A stretch of 64,000 nucleotides of DNA from contig QOCQ01000002.1 in NCBI GenBank assembly GCA_003574685.1, positions 124,001-188,000 on the forward strand. Direction: 5' to 3'. Shown here in pieces: positions 41,912-50,316 of the stretch. Below the pieces are notes generated by a model, which was not told where the DNA came from, searched no databases, and worked only from the letters and a program-made list of their open reading frames with translations. Origin of the DNA: Rhodospirillaceae bacterium SYSU D60007. GTDB taxonomy: Bacteria > Pseudomonadota > Alphaproteobacteria > Reyranellales > Reyranellaceae. Within the stretch, counting starts at the first letter, position 1. Each line of letters opens with the position of its first letter. A program made the translations under genes and the position numbers.

Positions 41912-42793
41912 TCACAGGAAGGCGCGAAGCTCGGCGAGGAAAGCATCAAGCCGGTCATGGTGCACCCAGTGGCCGGCGCCGTCGAAGGACACGACCTTCG
42001 CGGTCGAGAAGTGCCGGATGCGTCCATCCTCAACCGGATTCGAAGCCCAGCTCTCCTTGCCATAGACCAGAAGTGTCGGGCAGGCGATGCGCGACCACAG
42101 ATGCTCGACGTCGCTGTCAGGCATGTCATAGGGCGGCCAGGCGCGCACGTAGTTGTCGAACTTCCAGCTATAGGTGCCGTCCTCGTTCTGATTGACGCCG
42201 TGCTGCGTGAGGTGCCGCGCCTGGTCCGGCGAGAGGTGCTTGTTTTCCTCCTGCATACGCCGGAAGGCGTCCTCGATCGAGGCATAGCGCCGCGGCAGGC
42301 GGCCTGACAGGTTGCGCTGCTCGTCGATCCACTGGCGCATGCGCTGATCGATGCTCTTCTTCGCGCGCTCGGCCTGCAGGCGCGGCGAGGGCCCCAGACC
42401 CTCGATCGCTACCAGCTTGCGCACGTTCTCCGGATAGATGCCGGCGTAGCGCAACGTGATGTTGCCGCCCAGCGAATGCGCCACGATGGTCACCGGCGCC
42501 AGCGCCTGCTGATGGATGAGCTGCGCCAGATCGTAGACGTAGCCCGCCATCGAATAGTTGCCGTCGGGCGACCACTGGCTGTCGCCATGCCCGCGCAGGT
42601 CGGGGGCGATCACATGCCAGTCGTGACGCAGCGCTTGCGCCACCCAGTCCCAGTTACGGCAATGGTCGCGGCCACCATGCACCAGCAGCAGCGGCGGCGC
42701 GCCGGGATTGCCCCAGTCGACATAGTGCAGCCGCAGCCGCTGGGAGAAATAGATGCGCGAGGTCGGGCCGGCAGGATCGATGATAGCTGTCAT
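41912..42793 (-). CDS. Alpha/beta-hydrolase
   Basis: The 293-residue protein has a full hydrolase layout: LHYVDWGNPGAPPLLLVHGG, the oxyanion DHCRNWDWVA, VIAPDLRGHGDS, and the nucleophile elbow IVAHSLGGNITLRYA. The acid lies in LLVYGKESWASNP and the histidine in FDGAGHWVHHDRLD. The style is that of epoxide hydrolases, dehalogenases and C-C-bond hydrolases. It is convergent with the double hydrolase gene and divergent from the LLM oxidoreductase gene. The substrate is unknown. Confidence 0.87.
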   Translation of the reverse strand: MTAIIDPAGPTSRIYFSQRLRLHYVDWGNPGAPPLLLVHGGRDHCRNWDWVAQALRHDWHVIAPDLRGHGDSQWSPDGNYSMAGYVYDLAQLIHQQALAPVTIVAHSLGGNITLRYAGIYPENVRKLVAIEGLGPSPRLQAERAKKSIDQRMRQWIDEQRNLSGRLPRRYASIEDAFRRMQEENKHLSPDQARHLTQHGVNQNEDGTYSWKFDNYVRAWPPYDMPDSDVEHLWSRIACPTLLVYGKESWASNPVEDGRIRHFSTAKVVSFDGAGHWVHHDRLDAFLAELRAFL

Positions 42794-42879
42794 GCCCTTT
42801 TCCTATCAGGATTCCGGCCGGCGTCCACTGGAGCAGTGCATCCGCAACCGCTATGGTCGCAGGGTCGGGAGAAAGCGCC

Positions 42880-43983
42880 ATGGCCCAGCAGCTCGGCATG
42901 TTCAGCATGCCGTTTCACCATCCGGACCGCGACTACGCCACCATCCTGGAGGAGGATGGTGCGGCCATCATCCTGGCGGACCGGCTGGGCTTCAGCGAAG
43001 CCTTTGTCGGCGAGCACTATAGCTCGCTGTCGGAGCGGATTCCTTCGCCGCTGATCTTCATGGCCACGCTGATCGCGCAGACCCGGCGCATCCGTTTCGG
43101 CACCGGCGTCTTCAACATGACGGCGCAGCATCCGGCGGTGATCGCCGGCCAGGCGGCGCAGTTCGATCACCTGAGCCGCGGCCGTTTCATCATGGGTATC
43201 GGGCCAGGCGGGCTGATCAGCGATCTGGAGATGTTCGACACCGGCCCGCCCGAGCTGCGCCCGCAGATGGTCGTGGAGTCGATGGACACCATCCTCAGGC
43301 TGTGGAGTCAAGATCCGCCCTATCGCATCGACGGCAAGTTCTGGAAGGTCCGCATCGAAAACGGCATCTGGCCCGAATTCAAGGTCGGCACGATTCCGCG
43401 CCCGTATCAGAAACCGCATCCGCCGATCGCGCTGTCGCTGATCACCCCCAACTCCTCGAGCGCGGTCACCGCCGGTGAGCGCGGCTGGATTCCGGTGTCG
43501 GGCAATTTCTTTCATCGCCGCTACCTGCGCGGGCACTGGGAGCGCTACGCCGAGGGATGCGAGAAGGCCGGCCGGCGGCCGGATCCCTCGATCTGGCGCG
43601 TGGCGCGCTGCATCCTGGTGACAGAGAGCGACGGCGAAGCCGACGACTATCTCGCGGAAGCCGGCAACGGCATGGACTATTACTACAGTTTCTTCCGCTA
43701 CAGCTTCGCGCAGGGCCGCAAGGCGCTGTTCATGATCAAGCCGGATCTGGAAACGCCGGACGACGCCCTGACTGTCGACCAGATCAAGCGGGCGCTGGTG
43801 ATCGCCGGCAGCCCGCGCCGCGTACTCGACCAGCTCGTGGCCCTGCGCGAGGAAATCGGACCGTTCGGCACGTTGCTGATGACCGGCCACGACTGGGACC
43901 GGCCCGCCATGTGGAAGCGCTCGATGGAGCTGCTCGCCAGCGAGGTGATGCCGCGTTTCAGCCGGCACGCGACCGCAGCCTAG
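42880..43983 (+). CDS. LLM class flavin-dependent oxidoreductase
   Basis: The 367-residue protein has the luciferase-like fold: QLGMFSMPFHHPDRDYATIL, FSEAFVGEHYSS, IRFGTGVFNMTAQHPAVIAG and FIMGIGPGGLISDLEMF. The long substrate-specific insert after that is typical of the bacterial luciferase-like monooxygenases of the alkanal or limonene type. The start at 42880 was chosen because GGGAGAAAG precedes it. It heads a run of same-strand genes: 2-hydroxyacid oxidase 26 bases later, then a TPP decarboxylase 20 bases after that, so the three probably share a catabolic pathway. Confidence 0.87.
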   Translation: MAQQLGMFSMPFHHPDRDYATILEEDGAAIILADRLGFSEAFVGEHYSSLSERIPSPLIFMATLIAQTRRIRFGTGVFNMTAQHPAVIAGQAAQFDHLSRGRFIMGIGPGGLISDLEMFDTGPPELRPQMVVESMDTILRLWSQDPPYRIDGKFWKVRIENGIWPEFKVGTIPRPYQKPHPPIALSLITPNSSSAVTAGERGWIPVSGNFFHRRYLRGHWERYAEGCEKAGRRPDPSIWRVARCILVTESDGEADDYLAEAGNGMDYYYSFFRYSFAQGRKALFMIKPDLETPDDALTVDQIKRALVIAGSPRRVLDQLVALREEIGPFGTLLMTGHDWDRPAMWKRSMELLASEVMPRFSRHATAA

Positions 43984-44009
43984 GCACGCTCGAACAGAAG
44001 GACGGATGA

Positions 44010-45110
44010 ATGGACACGCAGGTACGGCTGGGCAGCGGGCTGGAGGAGGAGTTCCAGAACCTGCACGAGTTCGTGAAGGCGGCGAAGGGCAAGCTGGCGC
44101 CGCGCATCTGGGACTACCTGACAGGCGCTGCCGAAACTGAAACCACGATGAAGCGCAACCGGCAGAGTCTTGACTCGCTGGCCTTCCGCCCGCGCGTGCT
44201 GCGGGATGTCTCAGCCTTCGACAGTTCGGCGACGCTTCTCGGCAAGCAGATGCGGCTGCCGGTGCTGCTGGCGCCGATCGGCTCGCTGGAGTCGTTCGAT
44301 CCTGGCGCCGGCGTCACGGTGGCGCGCGCTGCCGAACGGTTTGGCGCCGGCATGCTCCTGAGCTCGGTGACGACGCTGGAGATCGAGTCCGTGGGCAAGG
44401 CGGCTGGCGGCTTCAAGATCTTCCAGCTTTACGTGCGCGGCGATGATGCCTGGGTTGACGAGCGTGTCAGGCGTGCTGTCGATTCCGGCTATGACGCGTT
44501 CTGCATCACGGTGGATACCGCCGTCTACAGTCGCCGCGAGCGCGATATTGCGCGCCGTTTCGTGAAGCCGTGGCGGCAGAACCTCAGCGGCACCAACTAC
44601 CAGGCGGCCCTCTCCTGGAAGAACATCGAGCATTTCAAGAAGACGCACCGCATCCCGCTGATCCTCAAGGGAATCGCGACGGCCGAGGACGCGGAGATCG
44701 CCTGCCAGCACGGCGTCGATGTGGTCTATGTCTCGAACCATGGCGGCCGGCAGCTCGATCATGGGCGCGGTATCATGGAGGTGCTGCCCGAAGTGGTGGC
44801 CGCCGTGAACGGCCGCGCCCGCATCATCGTCGATGGCGGCATCAGCCGGGGCACCGATCTGGTGAAGGCCATTGCGCTTGGCGCCGACGCCGTCGGTATT
44901 GGCCGGCTGTTCTGCTATGGCCTCGCCGCTGCCGGCGAAGCGGGCGTGGTGCGCATGCTGGAGCTGCTGGAAGACGAGGTGCGCAGTTGCCTCGGCCTGC
45001 TGGGCGCAACGCGGCTGACAGAGGTCGACAAGACATACTTGCACCCTGCGCAGCCCGTCGTGGCGCCGCACGTGCACAGCGCCTTCCCGCTGCTGGGCGA
45101 GGGATACTGA
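44010..45110 (+). CDS. FMN-dependent alpha-hydroxyacid oxidase/dehydrogenase
   Basis: The 366-residue protein has the lactate/glycolate/mandelate oxidase layout. PRIWDYLTGAAETETTMKRN opens it, LPVLLAPIGSLESFDPGAG and IFQLYVRGDD bind FMN, and LILKGIATAEDAEIACQHGVD supplies the catalytic lysine. The active-site SNHGGRQLDHGRG contains the base histidine, and GADAVGIGRLFCYGL is near the end. It oxidises an L-2-hydroxyacid to the 2-oxoacid. The next gene is benzoylformate-decarboxylase-like, the classic partner that removes CO2 from that product. Confidence 0.9.
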   Translation: MDTQVRLGSGLEEEFQNLHEFVKAAKGKLAPRIWDYLTGAAETETTMKRNRQSLDSLAFRPRVLRDVSAFDSSATLLGKQMRLPVLLAPIGSLESFDPGAGVTVARAAERFGAGMLLSSVTTLEIESVGKAAGGFKIFQLYVRGDDAWVDERVRRAVDSGYDAFCITVDTAVYSRRERDIARRFVKPWRQNLSGTNYQAALSWKNIEHFKKTHRIPLILKGIATAEDAEIACQHGVDVVYVSNHGGRQLDHGRGIMEVLPEVVAAVNGRARIIVDGGISRGTDLVKAIALGADAVGIGRLFCYGLAAAGEAGVVRMLELLEDEVRSCLGLLGATRLTEVDKTYLHPAQPVVAPHVHSAFPLLGEGY

Positions 45111-45130
45111 CACCGAAGCTGGAGGAGCCA

Positions 45131-46807
45131 GTGCCGGACGCGAGGAGTTCGAACACCATCACCGGCCGCAGCGCCTTCCTGGCGCTGATGCGCGACGAGG
45201 GCGTGACACGCATGTTCGGCAATCCCGGTACGACCGAGCTGCCAATCATGCATGCGCTGACCGCACAGACCGATATCGGCTATGTGCTGGGCCTGCAGGA
45301 GGCGGTGGTGATCGCGATGGCCGACGGCTTCGCACGCGCCTCGGGCGAGCTCGTGTCGTGCAACGTGCATGTCGCGCCGGGCCTGGGCAACGCCATCGGC
45401 TCGATCTACACGGCTCAGATGTCGGGCACGCCGATGATCGTGACGGCCGGCCAGCAGGAGCAGGGTCACGGGCTGACGGAACCCCTGCTCTACGCGCCGC
45501 TGGTGCCGATCGCCCAGCCGGTGGTGAAATGGGCGGTCGAGGTGAACCGTATCGAGGATCTGCCGCGCATCCTGCGGCGCGCCGCCAAGGTGGCGCTCAC
45601 GCCGCCCACCGGCCCAGTGTTCATCTCCCTGCCCGGCGACATCCTGAACAACGAGGCGGCGATCGACCTCGGCCAGCGCACGCGCGTGGACACGCGCACG
45701 CGTCCCTCGGATGCAGCGGTGGAGGCCTGCGCGCGCCGCATGTTGTCAGCGCGCAATCCGGTCATCCTGGCCGGCACCGAGATCGTCACCTCCGATGCGC
45801 TGCAGGAAGCGGCGCGGCTGGCCGAAATCCTGGGCGCGCCGGTGCTGCAGCAATCGGTGCAGACCGGCGCGCATTTCCTGTCGCAGCACCCGGCCTTCAT
45901 CGGCGCGCTGAACCGTGACCAGGCGCAGGTCCGCCGCATGCTGGAGCCCTACGATTTGCTGATCTGCATCGGCGCCGAGCTCTTGCAGATGTCGGTGTAC
46001 AGCGAGATCGAGCCGCTGCCGCCGGATACGCGGGTGATCCAGATCGGCCTGCGCGACTGGGAGATGGGCAAGAACTTCCCGGCCGAGATCGCCCTGCGTG
46101 CCGATGTGAAGGAGACGCTGTCGGCGCTCAACCCGGTGCTGGAGCGTCTGGGTGGTGCCGAGCGCATGGCGGCGGCGAAGGTCGCGCTGGCGGCGCTGGC
46201 CGAGCGCAACTGGTCGGCGCAGCGCGCCAAGAAAGCCGAGGCCGCGCGGGCACGTGCCGACGCGCTGCCGATCGATCCCGACTGGCTGATGCTGCGGCTC
46301 GCCGAGAGCCTGCCCGGCGACGCTATCGTCGTCGATGAGGGTCTGACCTCGGCGCGCAGCCTGCTGGCCTTCTGGCCGTTCCGCGACCGCTACAGCTACT
46401 TCGGCAACGTCAGCGGCGGCATCGGCTGGGGCATTGCGGCGGCCGTCGGCGTGCAGATGGCGCAGCCCGGCCGACGTGTGGCGGCGGTGATCGGCGACGG
46501 CAGCGCCATGTACTGTGTCCAAGCGCTGTGGAGCGCAGCGCACTACAAGCTGCCGGTGATTTTCGTGATCGCCAATAATGGCGGCTACCGCATCCTCAAG
46601 CAGCGGCTGAAGGCGTTCCACGGCAACGACAAGCCGATCGGCATGGATTTCCGCGACCCGCCCATCGACATCGCCGGCCTCGCCCGCGCCTACGGCGTCG
46701 AGGCGCACCGCATCGAGACTGCGGCCCAGTTCGACGCAGCATTCAAGGCAGCCCTCGCCAGCCCCGGCCCCGTCCTCCTCGACGTCATCGTCCAGGGCGG
46801 CGTTTGA
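45131..46807 (+). CDS. Thiamine-pyrophosphate 2-oxoacid decarboxylase, benzoylformate-decarboxylase-like
   Basis: The 558-residue protein is a three-domain ThDP enzyme: GNPGTTELPIMHAL with the catalytic glutamate (PGTTE) and GLQEAVVIAMADGFARASGE at the N-terminus, ARNPVILAGTEIVTSD in the middle, and GDGSAMYCVQALWSAAHYKLP with NNGGYRILKQ at the C-terminus. The histidine-bearing VHVAPGLGNAIG segment and overall style are those of benzoylformate decarboxylase. GGAGGAG lies just before the GTG start at 45131. It forms a pair with the hydroxyacid oxidase, analogous to MdlB-MdlC of mandelate catabolism; the real aryl or alkyl substrate is not known. Confidence 0.85.
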   Translation: MPDARSSNTITGRSAFLALMRDEGVTRMFGNPGTTELPIMHALTAQTDIGYVLGLQEAVVIAMADGFARASGELVSCNVHVAPGLGNAIGSIYTAQMSGTPMIVTAGQQEQGHGLTEPLLYAPLVPIAQPVVKWAVEVNRIEDLPRILRRAAKVALTPPTGPVFISLPGDILNNEAAIDLGQRTRVDTRTRPSDAAVEACARRMLSARNPVILAGTEIVTSDALQEAARLAEILGAPVLQQSVQTGAHFLSQHPAFIGALNRDQAQVRRMLEPYDLLICIGAELLQMSVYSEIEPLPPDTRVIQIGLRDWEMGKNFPAEIALRADVKETLSALNPVLERLGGAERMAAAKVALAALAERNWSAQRAKKAEAARARADALPIDPDWLMLRLAESLPGDAIVVDEGLTSARSLLAFWPFRDRYSYFGNVSGGIGWGIAAAVGVQMAQPGRRVAAVIGDGSAMYCVQALWSAAHYKLPVIFVIANNGGYRILKQRLKAFHGNDKPIGMDFRDPPIDIAGLARAYGVEAHRIETAAQFDAAFKAALASPGPVLLDVIVQGGV

Positions 46808-46838
46808 AGATGGTGAAGAAAGGAATGCTCGCTGGGGG

Positions 46839-47000
46839 CGCGTCACTCCAGTGACGCGTCATGCCGCGGAAACTGGATAACTCCTTCAATGTCCTGTCCC
46901 GGAAGCAACTCCTGTCATCCCGAGCGAAGCGAGGGATCTTTAACCTGCCGATGCGTGAGATACGGCGACAAAGATCCCTCGCTTCGCTCGGGATGACAGG
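46839..47000. repeat. Inverted repeats between convergent genes
   Basis: A palindrome CGCGTCACT-CC-AGTGACGCG is at 46839-46858, related to the element at 22038. It is followed by two 31-base perfect arms (46911-46941 and 46970-47000) with GAGCGAAGCGAGGGATC core, related to 4161. They separate the TPP decarboxylase from the convergent reductase gene and may terminate both. Confidence 0.75.
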
Positions 47001-47057
47001 AACGTCCTTGATGTCATGCCATCTCTGTCAACGACGCTAAATTGTGCGGCATGGCTG

Positions 47058-48116
47058 CTAGCCGCCGAGCGTGGCCGGAGAGTGCTTGAGGTCGCCGCGC
47101 TCGACGCGCTTCACGACCTCGGTGAGCTTCACGTGCGAGGGTGCGGGCACGCCGATGTATTGGCCGCGCTCGGCGATGTAGCCGTTCATGAATTCGATCT
47201 CGGTGCGGCGGCCCTTGATGATGTCCTGGGCCATCGAGGGACGCTGGATGTCGGCGCGCGGATTGACGTTGGAGCCGGGCTGCATCAGCTTTTCGATCTC
47301 CTCCAGCGCCGCCTTGTCGCCTTCGGCCGCCAGCGCCAGCCGCTCGGGATCGAATTTCTGGATCTTCTCGATCTGGTAGCCGAGCGCCTGCCCCACGCGC
47401 ACCGCCTCGCCGCCGAGCTTGATGGAGAAGCGGCGGATGGCGTCATTGCGATCGCAGTCGCCGCTGGATAGCCCGGTTGCGGCCGAGACGCCATTGCGCA
47501 TGCCGTTCTGGCAGAGCTTCGACCAGCGCTCGCCCCACAGGTTCGTCGTGGTCTTGGCGCTGTCGATCAGCGCAAACATCTCGCGCAGCTCCTCGATGCG
47601 CTTGGTGATGCGGCCGTGTACTTCGCCGACACGGAACACCGTGTGCTTGTCGCCGCCCTTGGCGATGGTGCGCCGGATGCGCGCCGCTTCGTGCATGTCG
47701 ACCGAGATCAGCGAGGCGATCACCCCCACCGTCTTGCCCCAACCCACCACCGAGGCGATTCGTTCCTCGTTCAGGCAGTTCTGCAGCGACACCACGTAGC
47801 CGTCCGGCGCGAGATATTGCCGGATCATCATCGTGGCCCATTCCGTGTCGTAGGACTTCACGGCCACGAAGGCGATGTCGACCGGCTTCTGCTTGCTGAG
47901 ATCCTGCACCTCAGTCAGGTGCATAGTGCGTGCCCTGGTGACGGTGAAGCGTTCCTCCGGCGTGACACCGTCCAGCTCCAGGCCGCGCTTGCGGATGGTC
48001 TCGATGTTCTCAGGCCACATGTCGATCAGCGTGACGTCCATGCCGTTATGCGCGAGATAGCCGCCGACATACCCGCCCAGCGCGCCGGCGCCGACCACCG
48101 CTATCCGTTTCCGCAT
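47058..48116 (-). CDS. Ketopantoate-reductase-family dehydrogenase
   Basis: The 352-residue protein has an N-terminal Rossmann domain with MRKRIAVVGAGALGGYVGGYLA (GxGxxG) and FVAVKSYDTEWATMMI. The C-terminal helical domain has KLCQNGMRNGVSAATGL, in the family's KxxxN active-site arrangement, and a late GRRTEIEFMNGYIAERG. This resembles 2-dehydropantoate 2-reductase (PanE) but is longer, and the context is catabolic, so a 2-oxoacid or hydroxyacid dehydrogenase is likely. GGGAGG precedes the ATG at 48116. It is divergent from the TauD dioxygenase gene. Confidence 0.84.
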   Translation of the reverse strand: MRKRIAVVGAGALGGYVGGYLAHNGMDVTLIDMWPENIETIRKRGLELDGVTPEERFTVTRARTMHLTEVQDLSKQKPVDIAFVAVKSYDTEWATMMIRQYLAPDGYVVSLQNCLNEERIASVVGWGKTVGVIASLISVDMHEAARIRRTIAKGGDKHTVFRVGEVHGRITKRIEELREMFALIDSAKTTTNLWGERWSKLCQNGMRNGVSAATGLSSGDCDRNDAIRRFSIKLGGEAVRVGQALGYQIEKIQKFDPERLALAAEGDKAALEEIEKLMQPGSNVNPRADIQRPSMAQDIIKGRRTEIEFMNGYIAERGQYIGVPAPSHVKLTEVVKRVERGDLKHSPATLGG

Positions 48117-48207
48117 GGCTTCCCTCCCGAGTTTGGCGTTTGCGACCTTCGGCGAATCGGCCAAACATAGACGCCTTGCAGGCGGCAGAGAAACGCGGAG
48201 AGGGCAG

Positions 48208-49056
48208 ATGAGCTACGACAGGATCGAGGTAACGCCGCTGGCCGGCGCGCTGGGCGCCGAAATCCGCGGCGTCGATTTGCGGCGCCTGGACAACCAGACC
48301 TGGTCCGAGGTGCACGAGGCCTTCCTCGAGTTCCACGTGCTGGCGATCCGCGACCAGGAGCTGTCGCCCGACGACATCATGACCACCGGGCGCCGCTTCG
48401 GCGAACCCAATTTCTATCCCTTCGTGACGGGGATGGACGGCTATCCTTATATCTTCGAGGTGATCAAGGAGCCGTCGGAAACCCGCAATTTCGGCGGCGG
48501 CTGGCATTCCGACACCACCTACCTCCCGCAACCGCCGCTGGCCACGCTGCTCTATGCGCTGGAGACGCCGGCGCGCGGCGGCGACACCCTCTATTGCAAC
48601 ACGGCCGCGGCCTATGACGCGCTCTCCGACACGATGAAGGACCTGCTGGGCCGCCTGAAAGGCGTGAACAGTGCCGGGCTGAAGCATTCCGGCGGCCGTT
48701 CGGCCCACCACGCCGCGATCGGCGGCATGAAGATCCAGGGCGCCGACACTGCCGATTCGTACGAGGCAGTGCATCCGGTCGTGCGCACCTGCCCCGACAC
48801 CGGCCGCAAGTCGCTCTACGTCAGCAGGGCACACACCATCCGCTTCGAGGGCATGACCGAGGACGAGAGCCGGCCGCTGATCGAGTGGCTCCAGGCGCAC
48901 CAGATCCGGCCCGAGTTCACCTGCCGCGTGCATTGGGAGCCGGGCACGCTCACGGTATGGGACAACCGCTGCACCCAGCACAACGCCGTCAATGACTACA
49001 ACGGCCAGCGCCGCGTCATGCGCCGCCTTACGGTGGGACCGCAGACGCCAATCTGA
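48208..49056 (+). CDS. TauD/TfdA-family Fe(II)/2-oxoglutarate dioxygenase
   Basis: The 282-residue enzyme has the HxD iron ligands in GWHSDTTYLPQPP and the distal histidine in CTQHNAVNDYNGQRRVMRRL, where the following arginine binds 2-oxoglutarate. It opens with VTPLAGALGAEIRGVDLRRL, standard for the family. It hydroxylates an organic acid, sulfonate or herbicide-like compound; the target is unknown. The ATG at 48208 was chosen because it matches the family's opening. It is divergent from the reductase gene, about 90 bases apart, and convergent with the monooxygenase gene. Confidence 0.9.
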   Translation: MSYDRIEVTPLAGALGAEIRGVDLRRLDNQTWSEVHEAFLEFHVLAIRDQELSPDDIMTTGRRFGEPNFYPFVTGMDGYPYIFEVIKEPSETRNFGGGWHSDTTYLPQPPLATLLYALETPARGGDTLYCNTAAAYDALSDTMKDLLGRLKGVNSAGLKHSGGRSAHHAAIGGMKIQGADTADSYEAVHPVVRTCPDTGRKSLYVSRAHTIRFEGMTEDESRPLIEWLQAHQIRPEFTCRVHWEPGTLTVWDNRCTQHNAVNDYNGQRRVMRRLTVGPQTPI

Positions 49057-49068
49057 TCTCCGCAGCGC

Positions 49069-50268
49069 TCAGACGAACGTCAGGTCGGGATCGCCGCCCA
49101 GCAGCCACGCACCGACCGTCTCGTAATGCGCCATGCGACCCTGGAGCTGCTGGCTTACCGTGTGAATGTCGCGGAAACGGCGCTCGAGCGGGTGGCTGTC
49201 GAAGATCGCCGAGGCGCCGGCGGCGTGATAGGCAAAGTCGACCGCATCGCGCGCCTGATGGATGGCGTGGGTCGAGGCCAGGCGGATCGCCATGCGCCGT
49301 TCCAGGGTGAAGCTGCCGCCCGGCGCTGTCACGCCTTCCCAGATGCTGCCGATCACGTGCAGCAGGTATTGCCGCGCCGCCAGCACCCTCACCTCGGCCT
49401 GCGCTGCGCCTGATTGCGTGACGGCATTGTCGCGGATCGGGCTTTTCATGCCGCGCGGCACCTTGTTGCACGCGAAGTCCATGAAGCTGTCCAGCGCCGC
49501 GCGTGCGATCCCCAGCGCCACACCGGCGAAGGCGATCTCGTAGAGGCATAGCGCCGACAGGCGATAGAGCGGGCCCGGCTCGCGGCACTCCTGCGTCCAG
49601 TCGCGGGTGATGGAATGGTCGTGACGCACGAAGTGGTCACGTAGCGTGAAGGCATCGCTGGCCGTGCCGCGCAGGCCGGTGACGTTCCAGATATCCGTCC
49701 AGGCGACCTCGGACGCCGGCACCAGCAGGGTGCGCTCGGCACGGCGGCCATCGGGCAGCAGCCGCGGCGTCGTGCCGTCAGGTTCGAAGATCGGCGCGTG
49801 CGCGCCCAGCCACGTCGCGTGCCGGCCGCCGCTGTTGAAGCTCCAGGTGCCGCTGACGCGATAGCCGTCACCGTCGGCAATGGCCCGCGCCCTCGGGTCG
49901 GGCCCCCAGGCCAGCACGGCGCGCGGATCGCTGCCGAAGATCTTCCACGCCACCGCCGGTTCGAGATAAGCGGCCGACATCGCGCAGCCGCCCGCCTGCC
50001 CCAGGCACCAGGCCGTGCTGCCATCCCCCCGCGCGATGGTTTCGATGACCCGGAAATGCGTCAGCGGATCGACCTCGCCGCCATTCTGCGAGCGCGGCAA
50101 AAGCAGGCGGAAGAAGCCGGCCGCATGCAGCGCATCCAGCACCTCCGGTGCCAGCCGCCGCTCGCGCTCCATGCGCGCCGAGAGCTTCTCAAGCATCGGC
50201 ACCAGTGCCTCGGCGCGCGCCACGTAGTCTATCCCGGCTCCCGGACGCTCCAGACTGTCAGGAGTCAA
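49069..50268 (-). CDS. Acyl-CoA-dehydrogenase-fold flavin monooxygenase
   Basis: The protein of about 399 residues has the acyl-CoA dehydrogenase fold without the usual catalytic-base signature. LDALHAAGFFRLLLPRSQNGGE and GDGSTAWCLGQAGGCAMSAAYL recall the group D flavin monooxygenases such as HpaB-type or indole-3-acetate hydroxylases. The C-terminal AVDFAYHAAGASAIFDSHPLERRFRD is characteristic of that group. A TTG at 50268 preceded by GGAGG is preferred over a GTG at 50286. It follows the MFS gene by 48 bases, so uptake and first hydroxylation of one aromatic substrate is a reasonable guess. A reductase partner is not nearby. Confidence 0.82.
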   Translation of the reverse strand: MTPDSLERPGAGIDYVARAEALVPMLEKLSARMERERRLAPEVLDALHAAGFFRLLLPRSQNGGEVDPLTHFRVIETIARGDGSTAWCLGQAGGCAMSAAYLEPAVAWKIFGSDPRAVLAWGPDPRARAIADGDGYRVSGTWSFNSGGRHATWLGAHAPIFEPDGTTPRLLPDGRRAERTLLVPASEVAWTDIWNVTGLRGTASDAFTLRDHFVRHDHSITRDWTQECREPGPLYRLSALCLYEIAFAGVALGIARAALDSFMDFACNKVPRGMKSPIRDNAVTQSGAAQAEVRVLAARQYLLHVIGSIWEGVTAPGGSFTLERRMAIRLASTHAIHQARDAVDFAYHAAGASAIFDSHPLERRFRDIHTVSQQLQGRMAHYETVGAWLLGGDPDLTFV

Positions 50269-50316
50269 TGCTCCACCCTCCAGCACGTGTACGGCCGATC
50301 CGGGATGATCGACACG

